From Marinomonas phaeophyticola (GTDB lineage: Bacteria; Pseudomonadota; Gammaproteobacteria; Pseudomonadales; Marinomonadaceae), in assembly GCF_026966905.1 (NCBI RefSeq), contig NZ_JAPUBN010000011.1:248001-312000 (forward strand): 64,000 bases of DNA. The letters are read 5' to 3'. The translations under genes and the position numbers were made by a program. The notes below the pieces were generated by a model. It worked only from the letters and a program-made list of their open reading frames with translations. It did no database searches and was not told the DNA's origin. The number at the start of each line of letters is the position of its first letter. The stretch's first letter is position 1. Positions 45,128-54,549 of this stretch are shown one piece after another.

Positions 45128-45817
45128 TTAGTAGTGTAGGCCGTATTTCAGGACAATTCTTTGAAAGCGCGCCTTGTATTGCACTATGTTGGCCGGAGGT
45201 AGCCACTCATCTAGTCCTTTGGCTCCTTTTGATCTGTTTAAAGATGCCTCTACGGGGACAAGGTTTATTGGGTCGTTTGCAAATTGTTCGCGTTTGTTTT
45301 TGCTCCAATTCTGAGCGCCATGTTCCCACGCCCATTTGAGTGGTACAACATGATCAATGTCTACTTTGGAGGCATCAAATAGTATTTCTCCTGAATACAT
45401 AGATATCCAGCGTCCAAAAATGACTCTGCACTTCTGATCGTCTGCGAATCTTACAGAGGTTGTTGATGTAGAAATCAATACCTCTTGTCTGGTGTTTTGA
45501 CAGTCCCTATCTTCGTCATCCCAACCATGACCAAAATAGTTACGTTTATATTTAACTAAACTGCTCTTGTGTTGTGCTGTTGCGTTTGAGGGTGAAGTGT
45601 CGTGTTGCTGCCCTTTTGGTAAGCGTCCGCCGCTTGCTAAGCAATCTTCAATTGTGTCGTATGGTTTGAAATTTTTAGTTCGAGAGTACGATGCTGAATC
45701 AGGCGCATGACAAATTGATGATCTCGATTTTTTAACGACTAAATCAGCCCATGCAGGCTGGTATAAAAGGGAAAAGAGCAGAAATAGGTGCAATAGTATT
45801 TTCAAAGTGGGCCTCAA
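45128..45817 (-). CDS. Secreted/periplasmic HNH nuclease-like protein (DUF1524/GmrSD C-terminal type)
   Basis: A 229-residue protein with a signal peptide (MRPTLKILLHLFLLFSLLY, cleavage after AWA near residue 25) and a His-Me finger nuclease domain in the C-terminal half: VDIDHVVPLKWAWEHGAQ holds the D-H pair, followed by FANDPINLVPVEASLNRSKG and a final W. Several cysteines in the middle suggest disulphides and an extracytoplasmic location. Relatives are cell-associated or secreted DNases on plasmids and genomes. Encoded by the ICE near rumA, it could degrade DNA in the envelope or act between cells; this is an inference. Confidence 0.75.
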   Translation of the reverse strand: MRPTLKILLHLFLLFSLLYQPAWADLVVKKSRSSICHAPDSASYSRTKNFKPYDTIEDCLASGGRLPKGQQHDTSPSNATAQHKSSLVKYKRNYFGHGWDDEDRDCQNTRQEVLISTSTTSVRFADDQKCRVIFGRWISMYSGEILFDASKVDIDHVVPLKWAWEHGAQNWSKNKREQFANDPINLVPVEASLNRSKGAKGLDEWLPPANIVQYKARFQRIVLKYGLHY

Positions 45818-46700
45818 AGTTTATTTCCTTTCATGTTCAATAAATTGCTAAGTGTATCCATTAAATAGATAAGCTTTTATGTGTATTAGTGAGCGCAGTC
45901 AGTGTACTTATGTTCGCTCTTATCTAATAAGTTTTAGATGGGCGCTCTTTACGGATTCTAAATGTACGGCGAAGCTAGTCCAGTGATTGTCAGGAAAAAC
46001 GATAGTGCCATCGAGAACTATATTAGAAAGTGCAGAGAGTGGTATCTACTAATCGGTTGTAATTTTTTCATAAAACCCTTCCAGAGAAAAAACATTAAGA
46101 CATAAGTGATTTAATGACTTTGAATCTCAGAACCAATTTTATTTTAAGCTTTAACTAGTCAAATTTACAGACATCATGAAATTTGAAAGGAAGAGGGTAC
46201 TTAGCAAACAGTATCGAATTGAAACTAGCTCGGATAAAGCCTGCAAGGCTTGGACAATACTGCTTCTGCCTACTGATCTTGTTTCTGTTACTGATCCTGT
46301 TACTGCTACTGGTTAACGCATGGGTCAAGTAACCGTCAGATAAGGCTTGTTGAACCCTTTGCAAAGGGTTTCAAAACAGTTAGTAAAATTCTGCTTCGTA
46401 TTGAATTTACTGGCCTAAAGCGAAGTCAGGAGCATCATTAAAATGCTCAGTCGAACTCAGTTCAAGCCTTCTGCAACCGTTTGAAAAGGGGTTGGCTAAG
46501 CCATACGTAAAGGGTATCGGTAAGGGTTACCTAAACGGTTTGGCTAAGGCTTTCTGAAAGCCTTAGCCAAACCCTTCATACATGGGTTCACCTAGTAGAA
46601 AGATTAAAAAAAACGCTGAGGTATCCAAGGTGCATTTTGTACAACCTGTGGCACAGTGAAATAACTCAAAGCGAACAATAGAATTGAAGAGGAACCATCA
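45818..46700. repeat. 880-base noncoding region with short repeats and a strong hairpin
   Basis: No gene is supported here. The right half contains repeated variants of AACGGTTTGGCTAAGG and AAAGGGTT(T/A), for example around 46360, 46470-46500 and 46510-46575. A perfect hairpin, GTTTGGCTAAGGCTTT (46538-46553) with AAAGCCTTAGCCAAAC (46557-46572), closes the array about 130 bases before the exonuclease gene. A GTTACTGATC/CTGTTACTG micro-repeat lies near 46280-46312. Confidence 0.5.
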
Positions 46701-47621
46701 ATGACAAGAGCCCCTGCGCCATTTCCGCTAGAGCGCCTCTCGGATATCCCAGAAAGACCAGAAGATTTTAGATTGCTGGAGCGTATTCCTTTAACGCGTG
46801 AGCCGCAGTCCTGGCCACTTGAACTCTCTCCTTTAGTCGGTGATGAACAGCCAATGGTGCTGCTCGATACAGAGACAACCGGACTGTCTGCCGATGACGA
46901 GTCCATTATTGAGCTTGGTATGGTTAAGGTGCTTTACAGCCAGTCAGCTAAGCGGATTGTGTCGATTGTTGATGTGATCAGCTTGTATGAAGATCCCGGT
47001 AAGCCAATCCCTGAGCTGATTACCGAGTTAACCGGTATCACCGATGATATGGTGCAAGGCCAGCACATTGATGATTCACTGGTAGCGAGTTGGTTATCCG
47101 ATGATCCGCTGGTGGTTGCGCACAATGCACAGTTTGATCGTCCTTTCTTTGAAAAGCGGTTTGCCGCATTAGGCCATCTATCTTGGGCCTGTTCAGCCAG
47201 TGGCATAGATTGGAAAGCACTTGGCTTTGAAAGTCGAAAACTTGAGTACCTGCTGCTTCGCTTAGGTTGGTTCTATGAAGGGCACCGAGCTGCAACCGAT
47301 TGTTTAGCGATGGCCTGGTTGTTCAATTTGTTGCCCGAGTCCGTTGCAAACTTGTTGTCAGAAGCAGACAGGCGAACTGTGTTAGTTCGTGCGTTTGGTG
47401 CGCCGTTTGACGTAAAGGACTATTTAAAAGAGCGCGGTTACCGCTGGCATGACGGTGTTAAAGGTGCCAACAAACATTGGTGGCGCGAAATCAGCGAAGA
47501 CGAGTTGCCGCAGGAGCAAACTTACCTGGATGATTTGTACCATCGTGGCTCAGAGCATGCCCACTATGACTACAAAGATGCCCGCAATCGATTTAAAGCT
47601 TTGTCGCTCTCTATAAAGTGA
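46701..47621 (+). CDS. DnaQ-like 3'-5' exonuclease (ICE backbone)
   Basis: A 306-residue protein with an RNase-T/DnaQ-fold exonuclease domain (about residues 50-215). DEDD motifs: ExoI LLDTETTGLSADDESIIELG, ExoII VAHNAQFDRPFF, and ExoIII H/D in EGHRAATDCLAMAWLF (H-x4-D spacing). The C-terminal ~90 residues (VLVRAFGAPFDVKDYLKERGYRWHDGVKGANKHWW) are a separate conserved module. A protein annotated as a DNA polymerase III epsilon-like exonuclease occupies this place upstream of traI in SXT/R391 elements. A role in DNA processing during recombination or repair is inferred. Confidence 0.85.
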   Translation: MTRAPAPFPLERLSDIPERPEDFRLLERIPLTREPQSWPLELSPLVGDEQPMVLLDTETTGLSADDESIIELGMVKVLYSQSAKRIVSIVDVISLYEDPGKPIPELITELTGITDDMVQGQHIDDSLVASWLSDDPLVVAHNAQFDRPFFEKRFAALGHLSWACSASGIDWKALGFESRKLEYLLLRLGWFYEGHRAATDCLAMAWLFNLLPESVANLLSEADRRTVLVRAFGAPFDVKDYLKERGYRWHDGVKGANKHWWREISEDELPQEQTYLDDLYHRGSEHAHYDYKDARNRFKALSLSIK

Positions 47622-47693
47622 GCCTTGCATATTTGAAAATCTCTGGAAAATGGAAAGTGAACTCATGGTTTAACCAATAAGAGGAATCTTTCC

Positions 47694-47993
47694 ATGTACC
47701 AAGACACCTACATTGAATACTGGGGCGAAATCTTCGTCTCTGCCCGCATCATTGAATTTGGCATCACGTTCGAGCGCTTTCTTAAAGATCCATGGAAGCA
47801 TTTGATGTCCTGTGGCCAAGAGTCTGCCCCAGACGCGATTGCTGAAGGGATGCTGCCATTGCTACCAGCTCAGGCAGAAGTTGCCAGGCGTATTCGGGAG
47901 AGTGAACAGCGAGCCCTGATGTCTACAGAGTCGGACAAAGGGGTATCTCATCGCGGTAACATCGTGGTGCCACTGGTTCGGGTAGCGCATTAA
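47694..47993 (+). CDS. Small conserved ICE protein of unknown function
   Basis: A 99-residue protein beginning MYQDTYIEYWGEIFVSARI, with a good AGAGGA ribosome binding site. It has no catalytic or DNA-binding motif I can name; it is mainly helical with a central proline-rich turn. It lies 72 bases after the exonuclease gene, at a position where SXT/R391 elements carry a short backbone ORF. Function unknown. Confidence 0.65.
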   Translation: MYQDTYIEYWGEIFVSARIIEFGITFERFLKDPWKHLMSCGQESAPDAIAEGMLPLLPAQAEVARRIRESEQRALMSTESDKGVSHRGNIVVPLVRVAH

Positions 47994-48114
47994 TAGCAGC
48001 TATCAGCGATGACACGAAACAATGTTTTCACGCCCATATCTGAGCGGCAATTGCAATCCAGATCAAAAAGTTGCCGCTTAATCTTCCCTACAAAATAATT
48101 TGTGATAGGATGAT

Positions 48115-48135
48115 ACCTAATAAAATTAATTAGGT
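48115..48135. promoter_or_regulatory. Inverted repeat before the WYL regulator gene
   Basis: ACCTAAT and ATTAGGT are perfect 7-base arms around a 7-base spacer, about 175 bases before the regulator start, in an AT-rich promoter-like stretch. CapW/BrxR proteins bind inverted repeats before defence operons, so this is a candidate autoregulatory site. Confidence 0.4.
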
Positions 48136-48310
48136 TGAAGCCTATTCAGTGTTTTATGGCCATCTGTCCAGCTTCAACCGGTAGAGGTTGATTTGTCATT
48201 GCGGATGAAAAGCAGCGTTAAGTGACGGTGTTTAATGTGATTACGCGATGTCTGACCGTACTTTATAAACAGAGTTTTAAGAATCTGGTTGAATTGGATA
48301 AACAAGACGC

Positions 48311-49242
48311 ATGACAAATGATGGTCTGAAACAAACGATAGTGGCGAAGTCAGATAGGCTTTCGCCGATAGCGCAGTTGCCACAAGCAACCAGGGATCGC
48401 ATTGCCCACATCGATTTCACCTTATTATTTAAGGGCGAAGCGGTACGGGCGGATTTAGTCGATCGCTTCAGCATAGCCGCTGCACAGGCAACGAAAGACT
48501 TCACAATGTACCGAGAGCTTGCACCAGGCAACATTGAGTATGACCAAAAGCTCAAATTGCATAAGCGTGGTGAAGCTTTTGAGCCCTTGTTCGACTATGA
48601 CGTTGTGAGAGCACTGGCAACCATTAGCCAAGGGTACGGTGATGGCTTCACTGGAAAGGTAAAACCCCTCTGGCTTGTGAAGCGCCTTATCACTTAAACA
48701 AGCCAAGCCTATTTATAGTGGCGAAAGTCACCGAGGCCATACACAAAGGCAAAGCCTTGAGTATCACCTATGTGTCGTTATCGAGCGGTGAATCAACGCG
48801 TGAAATTGTACCTCATACGCTGGTGGACAATGGGCTGCGTTGGCATGTTCGTGGTTTTGACCGCAAGCATGGTGAGTTCCGTGACTTTGTGCTGACCCGC
48901 ATTAAAGCAGCGGTTGTGCTTGAAGATTCCACTTTGTCTGAAACGGAGCTAGAAACCCAAGATCGGCAATGGAATCGCTTTGTAGAGCTAGAGTTAGTGC
49001 CGCATCCTCGTATTGAGCACAGCGAAGCGATAGAGCTTGACTATGGCATGACGAGTGGCGTTCTAAAGGTTGAGATTAGAGCTGCTACCGCCGGGTATTT
49101 GCTTCGGCTTTGGAATGTTGATTGTTCTAATAATTACTCATTAATTGGTCCTGAGTATCAACTTTGGTTAAGTAATGGGCAGGCGCTGTATGGAGTGAAA
49201 AATGATGCATTGCTTCCCGGCTATAGAACTGGTCAGAAATAA
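48311..49242 (+). pseudogene. CapW/BrxR-type WYL-domain regulator, frameshifted
   Basis: A defence-island transcription regulator read in two frames. The first part (48311-about 48663) holds the winged helix, RADLVDRFSIAAAQATKDF followed by ELAPGNIEYD, the hallmark of CapW/BrxR proteins. The second part (about 48660-49242) holds the WYL domain, ALSITYVSLSSGE then REIVPHTLVDNGLRWHVRGF and a WCX-like tail. Adding one A in the GTAAAACCCC tract near 48660-48666 joins them as ...GKVKTPLACEAPYHLNKPSL..., giving about 310 residues, the normal length. Such proteins repress BREX, CBASS and R-M operons and respond to ligand or DNA damage. The loss may be a real mutation or a homopolymer sequencing error. 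Confidence 0.8.
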
Positions 49243-49260
49243 AAAAATGGAAGTACTAAA

Positions 49261-52098
49261 TTGAATTATTCATCGCATCAAAAAGCTTGGTTAGCTCACT
49301 CTCTAACGCTCTCTGGAAAAGCAGAAGAGTCAATGACTCAAACTATTGCTAATTCAAAAGTTGATATGAACCCACATCAGGTTGAGGCTGCACTGTTTGC
49401 CTTATCATCACCTCTGTCTAGTGGCGTTATCTTAGCCGACGAGGTTGGATTAGGGAAAACGATCGAAGCTAGTCTGGTTCTAGCTCAGAAATGGGCAGAG
49501 CGTAAACGAAAGCTCTTACTGATTGTGCCTGCTACTTTAAGAAAGCAGTGGAGCCAAGAATTAGAAGAAAAATTTTCCTTACCGTCTGCAATTCTTGAAG
49601 CAACAACTTTTAACGCCGCGTTAAAAAGTGGTATCGCTAACCCTTTTGAAGTGGAAGTTAGTACAGGTAAGCCTGCTATATGTATCTGCTCCTATGAATT
49701 TGCAGCTAGGAAAGAAGTTGAACTAGCCCGGGTTTCTTGGGATCTTGTCGTCCTAGATGAAGCGCATAAACTTCGAAATATCTACAAAACTGATGGTGCA
49801 AAAACCGCGAAAAAATTAGAGCTTGCATTGCAGGGACGAAAAAAAGTAATGCTCTCTGCAACCCCTTTGCAAAACAGCATATTAGAGCTTTATGGGTTAG
49901 TTTCTATTTTAGATCCTCACTTTTTTGGTGATTTGAACTCATTTAAAGCCCGTTATGGCCGACAAAATTTGGATGAAATCGAACTAGCCTTATTACATGC
50001 AAGATTGAGCAAAGTTTGCAATCGTACGCTACGTCGACAAGTTCAAGAAGAGGGTGGTATTAGCTTTACTCACCGATATTCAATGACTGAAGACTTTCGT
50101 CCCTCAGCAGAAGAAGAACAACTTTACACAGAAGTATCTGAGTACTTGCAGAGGGAGGATCTTCTTTCTATCAAATCAGGTGCAAGGCATTTAGTTACAC
50201 TTGTTATCCGCAAAATACTTGCTTCATCTTCCTATGCTGTACTAGGTACGCTTGAAACTATGATCAATCGATTAGAGCAAAAGCTACCAATCATCGAGGC
50301 TTTGCAGGATCTTGATTGCTTGAATGACTATCAAGATGAAGATGAAGATGAAGATGAAGATGCAGTAGAAGATGAAGATATCGATCCAGTAGCATTAAGT
50401 GCTGAAATTGAGTTGCTACGTTCATTTAAAGAGCTTGCACTAAAAATCAGTGGTAACGCCAAAGCTGAGGCTTTACTTCGTGTTTTGACAAGAGCATTTG
50501 ATAAGACGAGTGAGCTAGGCGGAAGCAGGAAAGCTGTTGTCTTCACTGAATCCGTCAGAACTCAAACCTGGTTGGCAGAGTTGCTCGCAAGCAATGGATA
50601 CAGTGGGCAGATTGTCTTGCTCAACGGAAGCAACAATGACGCTGCCTCGAAAGCTATTTACAAAGAGTGGCTAGAAAAACATCACGGTTCAACAAGGATA
50701 TCAGGATCCAAAACTGCTGATATGAAGGCGGCTTTGGTCGATAAATTCAAAGATGAAGCCACTTTGATGATCTGTACAGAGGCTGGTGCAGAAGGTATTA
50801 ACTTACAGTTTTGTTCGCTACTCGTGAACTACGATTTGCCATGGAACCCACAACGTGTCGAACAGCGTATCGGGCGTATTCACCGATATGGGCAAAAGCA
50901 TGATGTTGTAGTGGTTAACTTTATCAATAAGGGGAATCGGGCTGACGAGCGTGTCTTTGAGTTGCTGAGTCAAAAGTTCCAGTTGTTTGAAGGGGTTTTT
51001 GGTGCGTCGGATGAAATTCTAGGCTCAATCGAGTCTGGTGTGGATATTGAACGAAGAATTTATGATATCTATCAGAATTGTAGAAGTGATGACCAAATTG
51101 AGCACGAATTTAACCAGTTACAAGAGCAGTTGAAAGAACAGCTTGAAGTAAAGGTTAATGAGACGCGTCGCTCTCTGTTGGAAAACTTTGACGCAGATGT
51201 TGTTGAGCGATTGAATACTCGCCGCAATAGAGTGACGGCCCAGTTATCTCAGTATCAGAAGAAATTACTTCTACTGGCGAGAATGACGTTTACATCAGAT
51301 GGCTCTTTTACCGAGACAGAAAATGGTTTTAACGTGGGAGAAACTTTCTACTCTCTCGATTGGGCTTATGCAGTAAAGCATGACCACAGTTTGTTTCGCG
51401 TGTCTGATGGCTTGGGACTGGAGTTATTAGAACGTTACAAGGTTGATAGACTTGAAAACACCCATTTGGCATTCGTATATGAGCCTGAAGACACTCATTG
51501 GGCCGATGTAAAGAATTTAGTTTCTCAAAAGGGCATGTTGCGCATAACAAAAGTGAGCATTGGCTCTAGTGAAGAAAAACGTGAGCGACTAATTCTTACA
51601 GCGATTACCGATATTGGTCAGATTGTTCATCCTGAAACTGTAGAACGAATACTGCAATTGCCAATTTCGGTTCAAGGTAAACCTCAACCACTTGATTCTC
51701 ATGTTGGACTGGATGGTGATATCAGTCACCAGCTTCAAGTGTTCATCAGTGAAGTTGAGCAAGACAATGAGCGGTATTATGCAGAAGAAGTTGAGAAGTT
51801 AGAGCGTTGGGCGGAAGATAAGAGAATTGCCCTAGATATCCGTATTAAGCAGTTAGACCTGGAAATAAAACAGGCAAGAAAAGCATCTCGGCAGCTTGGT
51901 ACACTGCAAGAAAAAATGGCGGCAAAGCGAGCGTTGAAATCTCTTGAACGAGAAAGGGATCAAGTGATGCTCAATTACCATGAAGAGAAAAAGCTAATTG
52001 AGCAAGAGGAAGACCGCTTGCTAGAAGAAATTGAGGCTAGGTTGAAACTGGATACTCGTCTAGAGCTCATTTTTGAAGCAACATGGAGCGTTAATTGA
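49261..52098 (+). CDS. SNF2-family helicase of a type III R-M-linked defence island
   Basis: A 945-residue superfamily 2 SNF2/RapA-like ATPase. Motifs: Q-type NPHQVEAALFAL, Walker A ADEVGLGKTIEA (about 58-70), DEAH in LVVLDEAHKLR near 165, SATPLQNS motif III, and the C-lobe GAEGINLQFCSLLVNYDLPW with motif VI QRIGRIHRYGQ near 540. An acidic hexanucleotide-encoded stretch (DEDEDEDEDAVEDEDID) near 360 links the lobes. The last ~150 residues are coiled coil. The start at TTG 49261 keeps the conserved SSHQKAWLAHSLTL segment. It resembles helicases found next to type III-like Mod/Res genes; DISARM DrmD is a more distant relative. Translocation on DNA is likely; the exact job is unknown. Confidence 0.85.
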   Translation: MNYSSHQKAWLAHSLTLSGKAEESMTQTIANSKVDMNPHQVEAALFALSSPLSSGVILADEVGLGKTIEASLVLAQKWAERKRKLLLIVPATLRKQWSQELEEKFSLPSAILEATTFNAALKSGIANPFEVEVSTGKPAICICSYEFAARKEVELARVSWDLVVLDEAHKLRNIYKTDGAKTAKKLELALQGRKKVMLSATPLQNSILELYGLVSILDPHFFGDLNSFKARYGRQNLDEIELALLHARLSKVCNRTLRRQVQEEGGISFTHRYSMTEDFRPSAEEEQLYTEVSEYLQREDLLSIKSGARHLVTLVIRKILASSSYAVLGTLETMINRLEQKLPIIEALQDLDCLNDYQDEDEDEDEDAVEDEDIDPVALSAEIELLRSFKELALKISGNAKAEALLRVLTRAFDKTSELGGSRKAVVFTESVRTQTWLAELLASNGYSGQIVLLNGSNNDAASKAIYKEWLEKHHGSTRISGSKTADMKAALVDKFKDEATLMICTEAGAEGINLQFCSLLVNYDLPWNPQRVEQRIGRIHRYGQKHDVVVVNFINKGNRADERVFELLSQKFQLFEGVFGASDEILGSIESGVDIERRIYDIYQNCRSDDQIEHEFNQLQEQLKEQLEVKVNETRRSLLENFDADVVERLNTRRNRVTAQLSQYQKKLLLLARMTFTSDGSFTETENGFNVGETFYSLDWAYAVKHDHSLFRVSDGLGLELLERYKVDRLENTHLAFVYEPEDTHWADVKNLVSQKGMLRITKVSIGSSEEKRERLILTAITDIGQIVHPETVERILQLPISVQGKPQPLDSHVGLDGDISHQLQVFISEVEQDNERYYAEEVEKLERWAEDKRIALDIRIKQLDLEIKQARKASRQLGTLQEKMAAKRALKSLERERDQVMLNYHEEKKLIEQEEDRLLEEIEARLKLDTRLELIFEATWSVN

Positions 52099-52100
52099 TC

Positions 52101-52868
52101 ATGAAATTCACTCTTATGCCCGAAATAAACGGTTGGAGCTTCTACAAAGTGGAAGTTTTAGATGAACCGGAATTAATTGAGCTAGCAAAGCATCGAGCAT
52201 TCAGAAAAGCCCCTAAAGTGGCTCATGGAGATCCAAGTGGGTCACCCAGAAGCCAACAAGAAAGATTCAGTCAAAACTTTCTAGGTGCTTTAGCTGATAT
52301 TTCATGTAGCTATTTGTTGAGGAAGTTCTTTGAAAAGCATGATTTGCCAATAACAGTAGAAAGTTATGACCAAGTTCGAACAGACGACTTCCAAGAGCAT
52401 GATTTATACGATATTAAAATAAAAACTGATGGTGCAGAGTCTATAGTGGAAGTTCGCTCTTCCTTATGTGTGCAAAAGAGCCTAGCTGGGGTTATTAATG
52501 ATTGGCATATATTGGGGCCATACCAGTCTCAGTCGAAAGGAAAAACAGAGTCTGAAAAGGAGTTCTATATACGTCCAATGTTTCATTTGAAGAATTACCG
52601 AGACTACCAAAAAGATCATCAAAATAATATGCCACCAAAGAAAACTTACGATCGTTCAGATGGCATAAGGCTTTTTGAAGATGGAGAGGTTGATCTATAT
52701 ATTTTAGGTGGAGCGACTACTGAAATAATGTCTAGCAGTAAAGCTTGGGATGAAAAGGGTGAGACTTTGAAGCAGGGTAAGACGAGTTTTAGGGTTGCCT
52801 TTATAAAAGATGGACTTCAAACCCAATGTTTTTTGAATGCTATTGCTCGTGAGATGCTGGATAAATAA
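52101..52868 (+). CDS. Unknown protein with a PD-(D/E)XK-like core, partner of the helicase
   Basis: A 255-residue protein encoded 2 bases after the helicase stop. By eye it has the outline of a restriction-endonuclease fold: a helix GALADISCSYLLRKFFEKH, then EHDLYDIKIKTDG and SIVEVRSSL, giving a D-x(n)-E-x-R pattern at about residues 100-118 where typical enzymes have E-x-K. Downstream segments (FYIRPMFHLKNYRDY, EVDLYILGGATTEIM) could complete the sheet. The ATG at 52101 is preferred over a TTG at 52095. Tight linkage suggests that it works with the helicase. Nuclease activity is a guess, and the Arg in place of Lys leaves it open. Confidence 0.55.
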   Translation: MKFTLMPEINGWSFYKVEVLDEPELIELAKHRAFRKAPKVAHGDPSGSPRSQQERFSQNFLGALADISCSYLLRKFFEKHDLPITVESYDQVRTDDFQEHDLYDIKIKTDGAESIVEVRSSLCVQKSLAGVINDWHILGPYQSQSKGKTESEKEFYIRPMFHLKNYRDYQKDHQNNMPPKKTYDRSDGIRLFEDGEVDLYILGGATTEIMSSSKAWDEKGETLKQGKTSFRVAFIKDGLQTQCFLNAIAREMLDK

Positions 52869-52914
52869 TTTTCAATGGATGGTTATTAAACTGTCCACTA
52901 TTAAGGTTTGTGAG

Positions 52915-54549
52915 ATGAATAACATTAAAAATAACAAGTTGGAGCTGATCTGGATTGGTAAGGATAAGTTGCCAAGACTCGAGCCTCGAATTTTCTTGGA
53001 AAGTAAAGAATACTCATATTTCAATGTTTCAGAAGACATTGGCCAGGACGGTGGACAGGATTTTAGCAATTTACTGATTAAATCTGATAACTTATTGGCT
53101 CTCAAAGCACTAGAGCAAGATTTTACAGGTAAAGTTAAATGTATAGTAATTGACCCTCCCTATAATACAGGGAGTGCTTTCTCACATTATGATGATGGAT
53201 TAGAGCACTCAATGTGGCTTACATTGATGAGAGATAGATTAGTGTTGCTCTATCAGCTCTTATCTGACGATGGCTCGTTGTGGATCACCATTGATGACAA
53301 TGAATCTCACTATTTAAAAGTTATGTGTGATGAGATATTTGGAAGAGGAAACTTTGTTACTGATATTACTTGGCAGAGAAAATATAGTGTAAGTAATAAT
53401 TTTAAAGGTATAGCCTCAATCTGTGACAGAATTCTTGTTTATCGAAAATCTGATAAATTTGTTAACAACTTGCTTCCTCGTACGGAGGATTCTGTTGCTA
53501 GATATAAAAATCCAGACAATGACCCGAGAGGGCCATGGAAATCAGTAGATTACCTAAACCAAGCAACCCCAGAAAAACGTCCTAATCTGTGTTACGACAT
53601 TATAAACCCGAATACAGGGGAAGTGATTAAGAATACAAAGAAAGCTTGGAAGTATGATCGAGAAACTCACCGAAAACACGTAGAAGAAAAACGTATCTGG
53701 TGGGGTGTTAATGGTACGAATACTACACCAGCTGTGAAGCTGTTTTTATCAGAGGTGCGTGATGGTATGACGCCTCATAATTGGTGGCCTCATGAAGACG
53801 TAGGACATACAGACGAAGCAAAAAAAGAAATCATTCAGTTGTTTGGACGTCAAGATGTGTTCGACACACCAAAACCAGAGCGTTTAATTCAGCGTATATT
53901 GACCATCGCTACCAACCCTGGCGATTTGGTACTAGATTCTTTTGCAGGATCAGGAACTACAGGCGCAGTTGCACAAAAGATGGGGCGTCGTTGGATCATG
54001 GTTGAATTGGGTGACCATTGTGAAACTCATATTGTACCTCGTATTAAAAAGGTGATTGACGGTGAAGATCAAGGCGGTATCTCCAAGGCTGTCAACTGGC
54101 AAGGCGGCGGCGGTTTCCGTTACTTGCGTTTAGCACCATCTCTTCTGCAAAAAGATGAATGGGGTAACTGGGTTATCAATAAAGAATACAATGCAGAGAT
54201 GCTATCAGCTGCCATGTGTAAACACATGGGCTTTACTTACGCTCCTAGTGAAACTCAATTCTGGAATCACGGTTACAGCACCGAGACTGATTTTATCTAT
54301 GTAACCACAGGCTCGTTAGCGTATGACCAGCTCAAGCGTATCAGCGAAGACGTTGGTGAAGATCGAACGCTCCTGATTTGCTGCAAAGCCTTTATGAGTG
54401 AAGGAGCGGAGTTCCCGAACTTAACGATTAAGAAAATCCCTCAATTAATCTTGAATAAATGCGAGTGGGACAACGACGATTACAGCTTTACTTTGAACGT
54501 ACTCGCTGAGCCTGAAGAATACGAATTGGATGACGAAGATGACCAATAA
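52915..54549 (+). CDS. mod: Type III R-M modification methyltransferase Mod (copy 1)
   Basis: A 544-residue beta-class N6-adenine methyltransferase. Motif IV DPPYNTGSAF near residue 80 precedes the SAM-binding motif I DSFAGSGTTGAVA near residue 342, the order expected for type III Mod. The region between, about 150-330, is the target recognition domain and differs strongly from copy 2. The last ~200 residues are almost identical to copy 2. The ATG at 52915 (MNNIKNNKLELIWIGK) has AAGG and GTGAG just upstream and matches the start of copy 2; a longer frame from 52837 would overlap the previous gene. Its stop overlaps the copy 2 start. Confidence 0.9.
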   Translation: MNNIKNNKLELIWIGKDKLPRLEPRIFLESKEYSYFNVSEDIGQDGGQDFSNLLIKSDNLLALKALEQDFTGKVKCIVIDPPYNTGSAFSHYDDGLEHSMWLTLMRDRLVLLYQLLSDDGSLWITIDDNESHYLKVMCDEIFGRGNFVTDITWQRKYSVSNNFKGIASICDRILVYRKSDKFVNNLLPRTEDSVARYKNPDNDPRGPWKSVDYLNQATPEKRPNLCYDIINPNTGEVIKNTKKAWKYDRETHRKHVEEKRIWWGVNGTNTTPAVKLFLSEVRDGMTPHNWWPHEDVGHTDEAKKEIIQLFGRQDVFDTPKPERLIQRILTIATNPGDLVLDSFAGSGTTGAVAQKMGRRWIMVELGDHCETHIVPRIKKVIDGEDQGGISKAVNWQGGGGFRYLRLAPSLLQKDEWGNWVINKEYNAEMLSAAMCKHMGFTYAPSETQFWNHGYSTETDFIYVTTGSLAYDQLKRISEDVGEDRTLLICCKAFMSEGAEFPNLTIKKIPQLILNKCEWDNDDYSFTLNVLAEPEEYELDDEDDQ

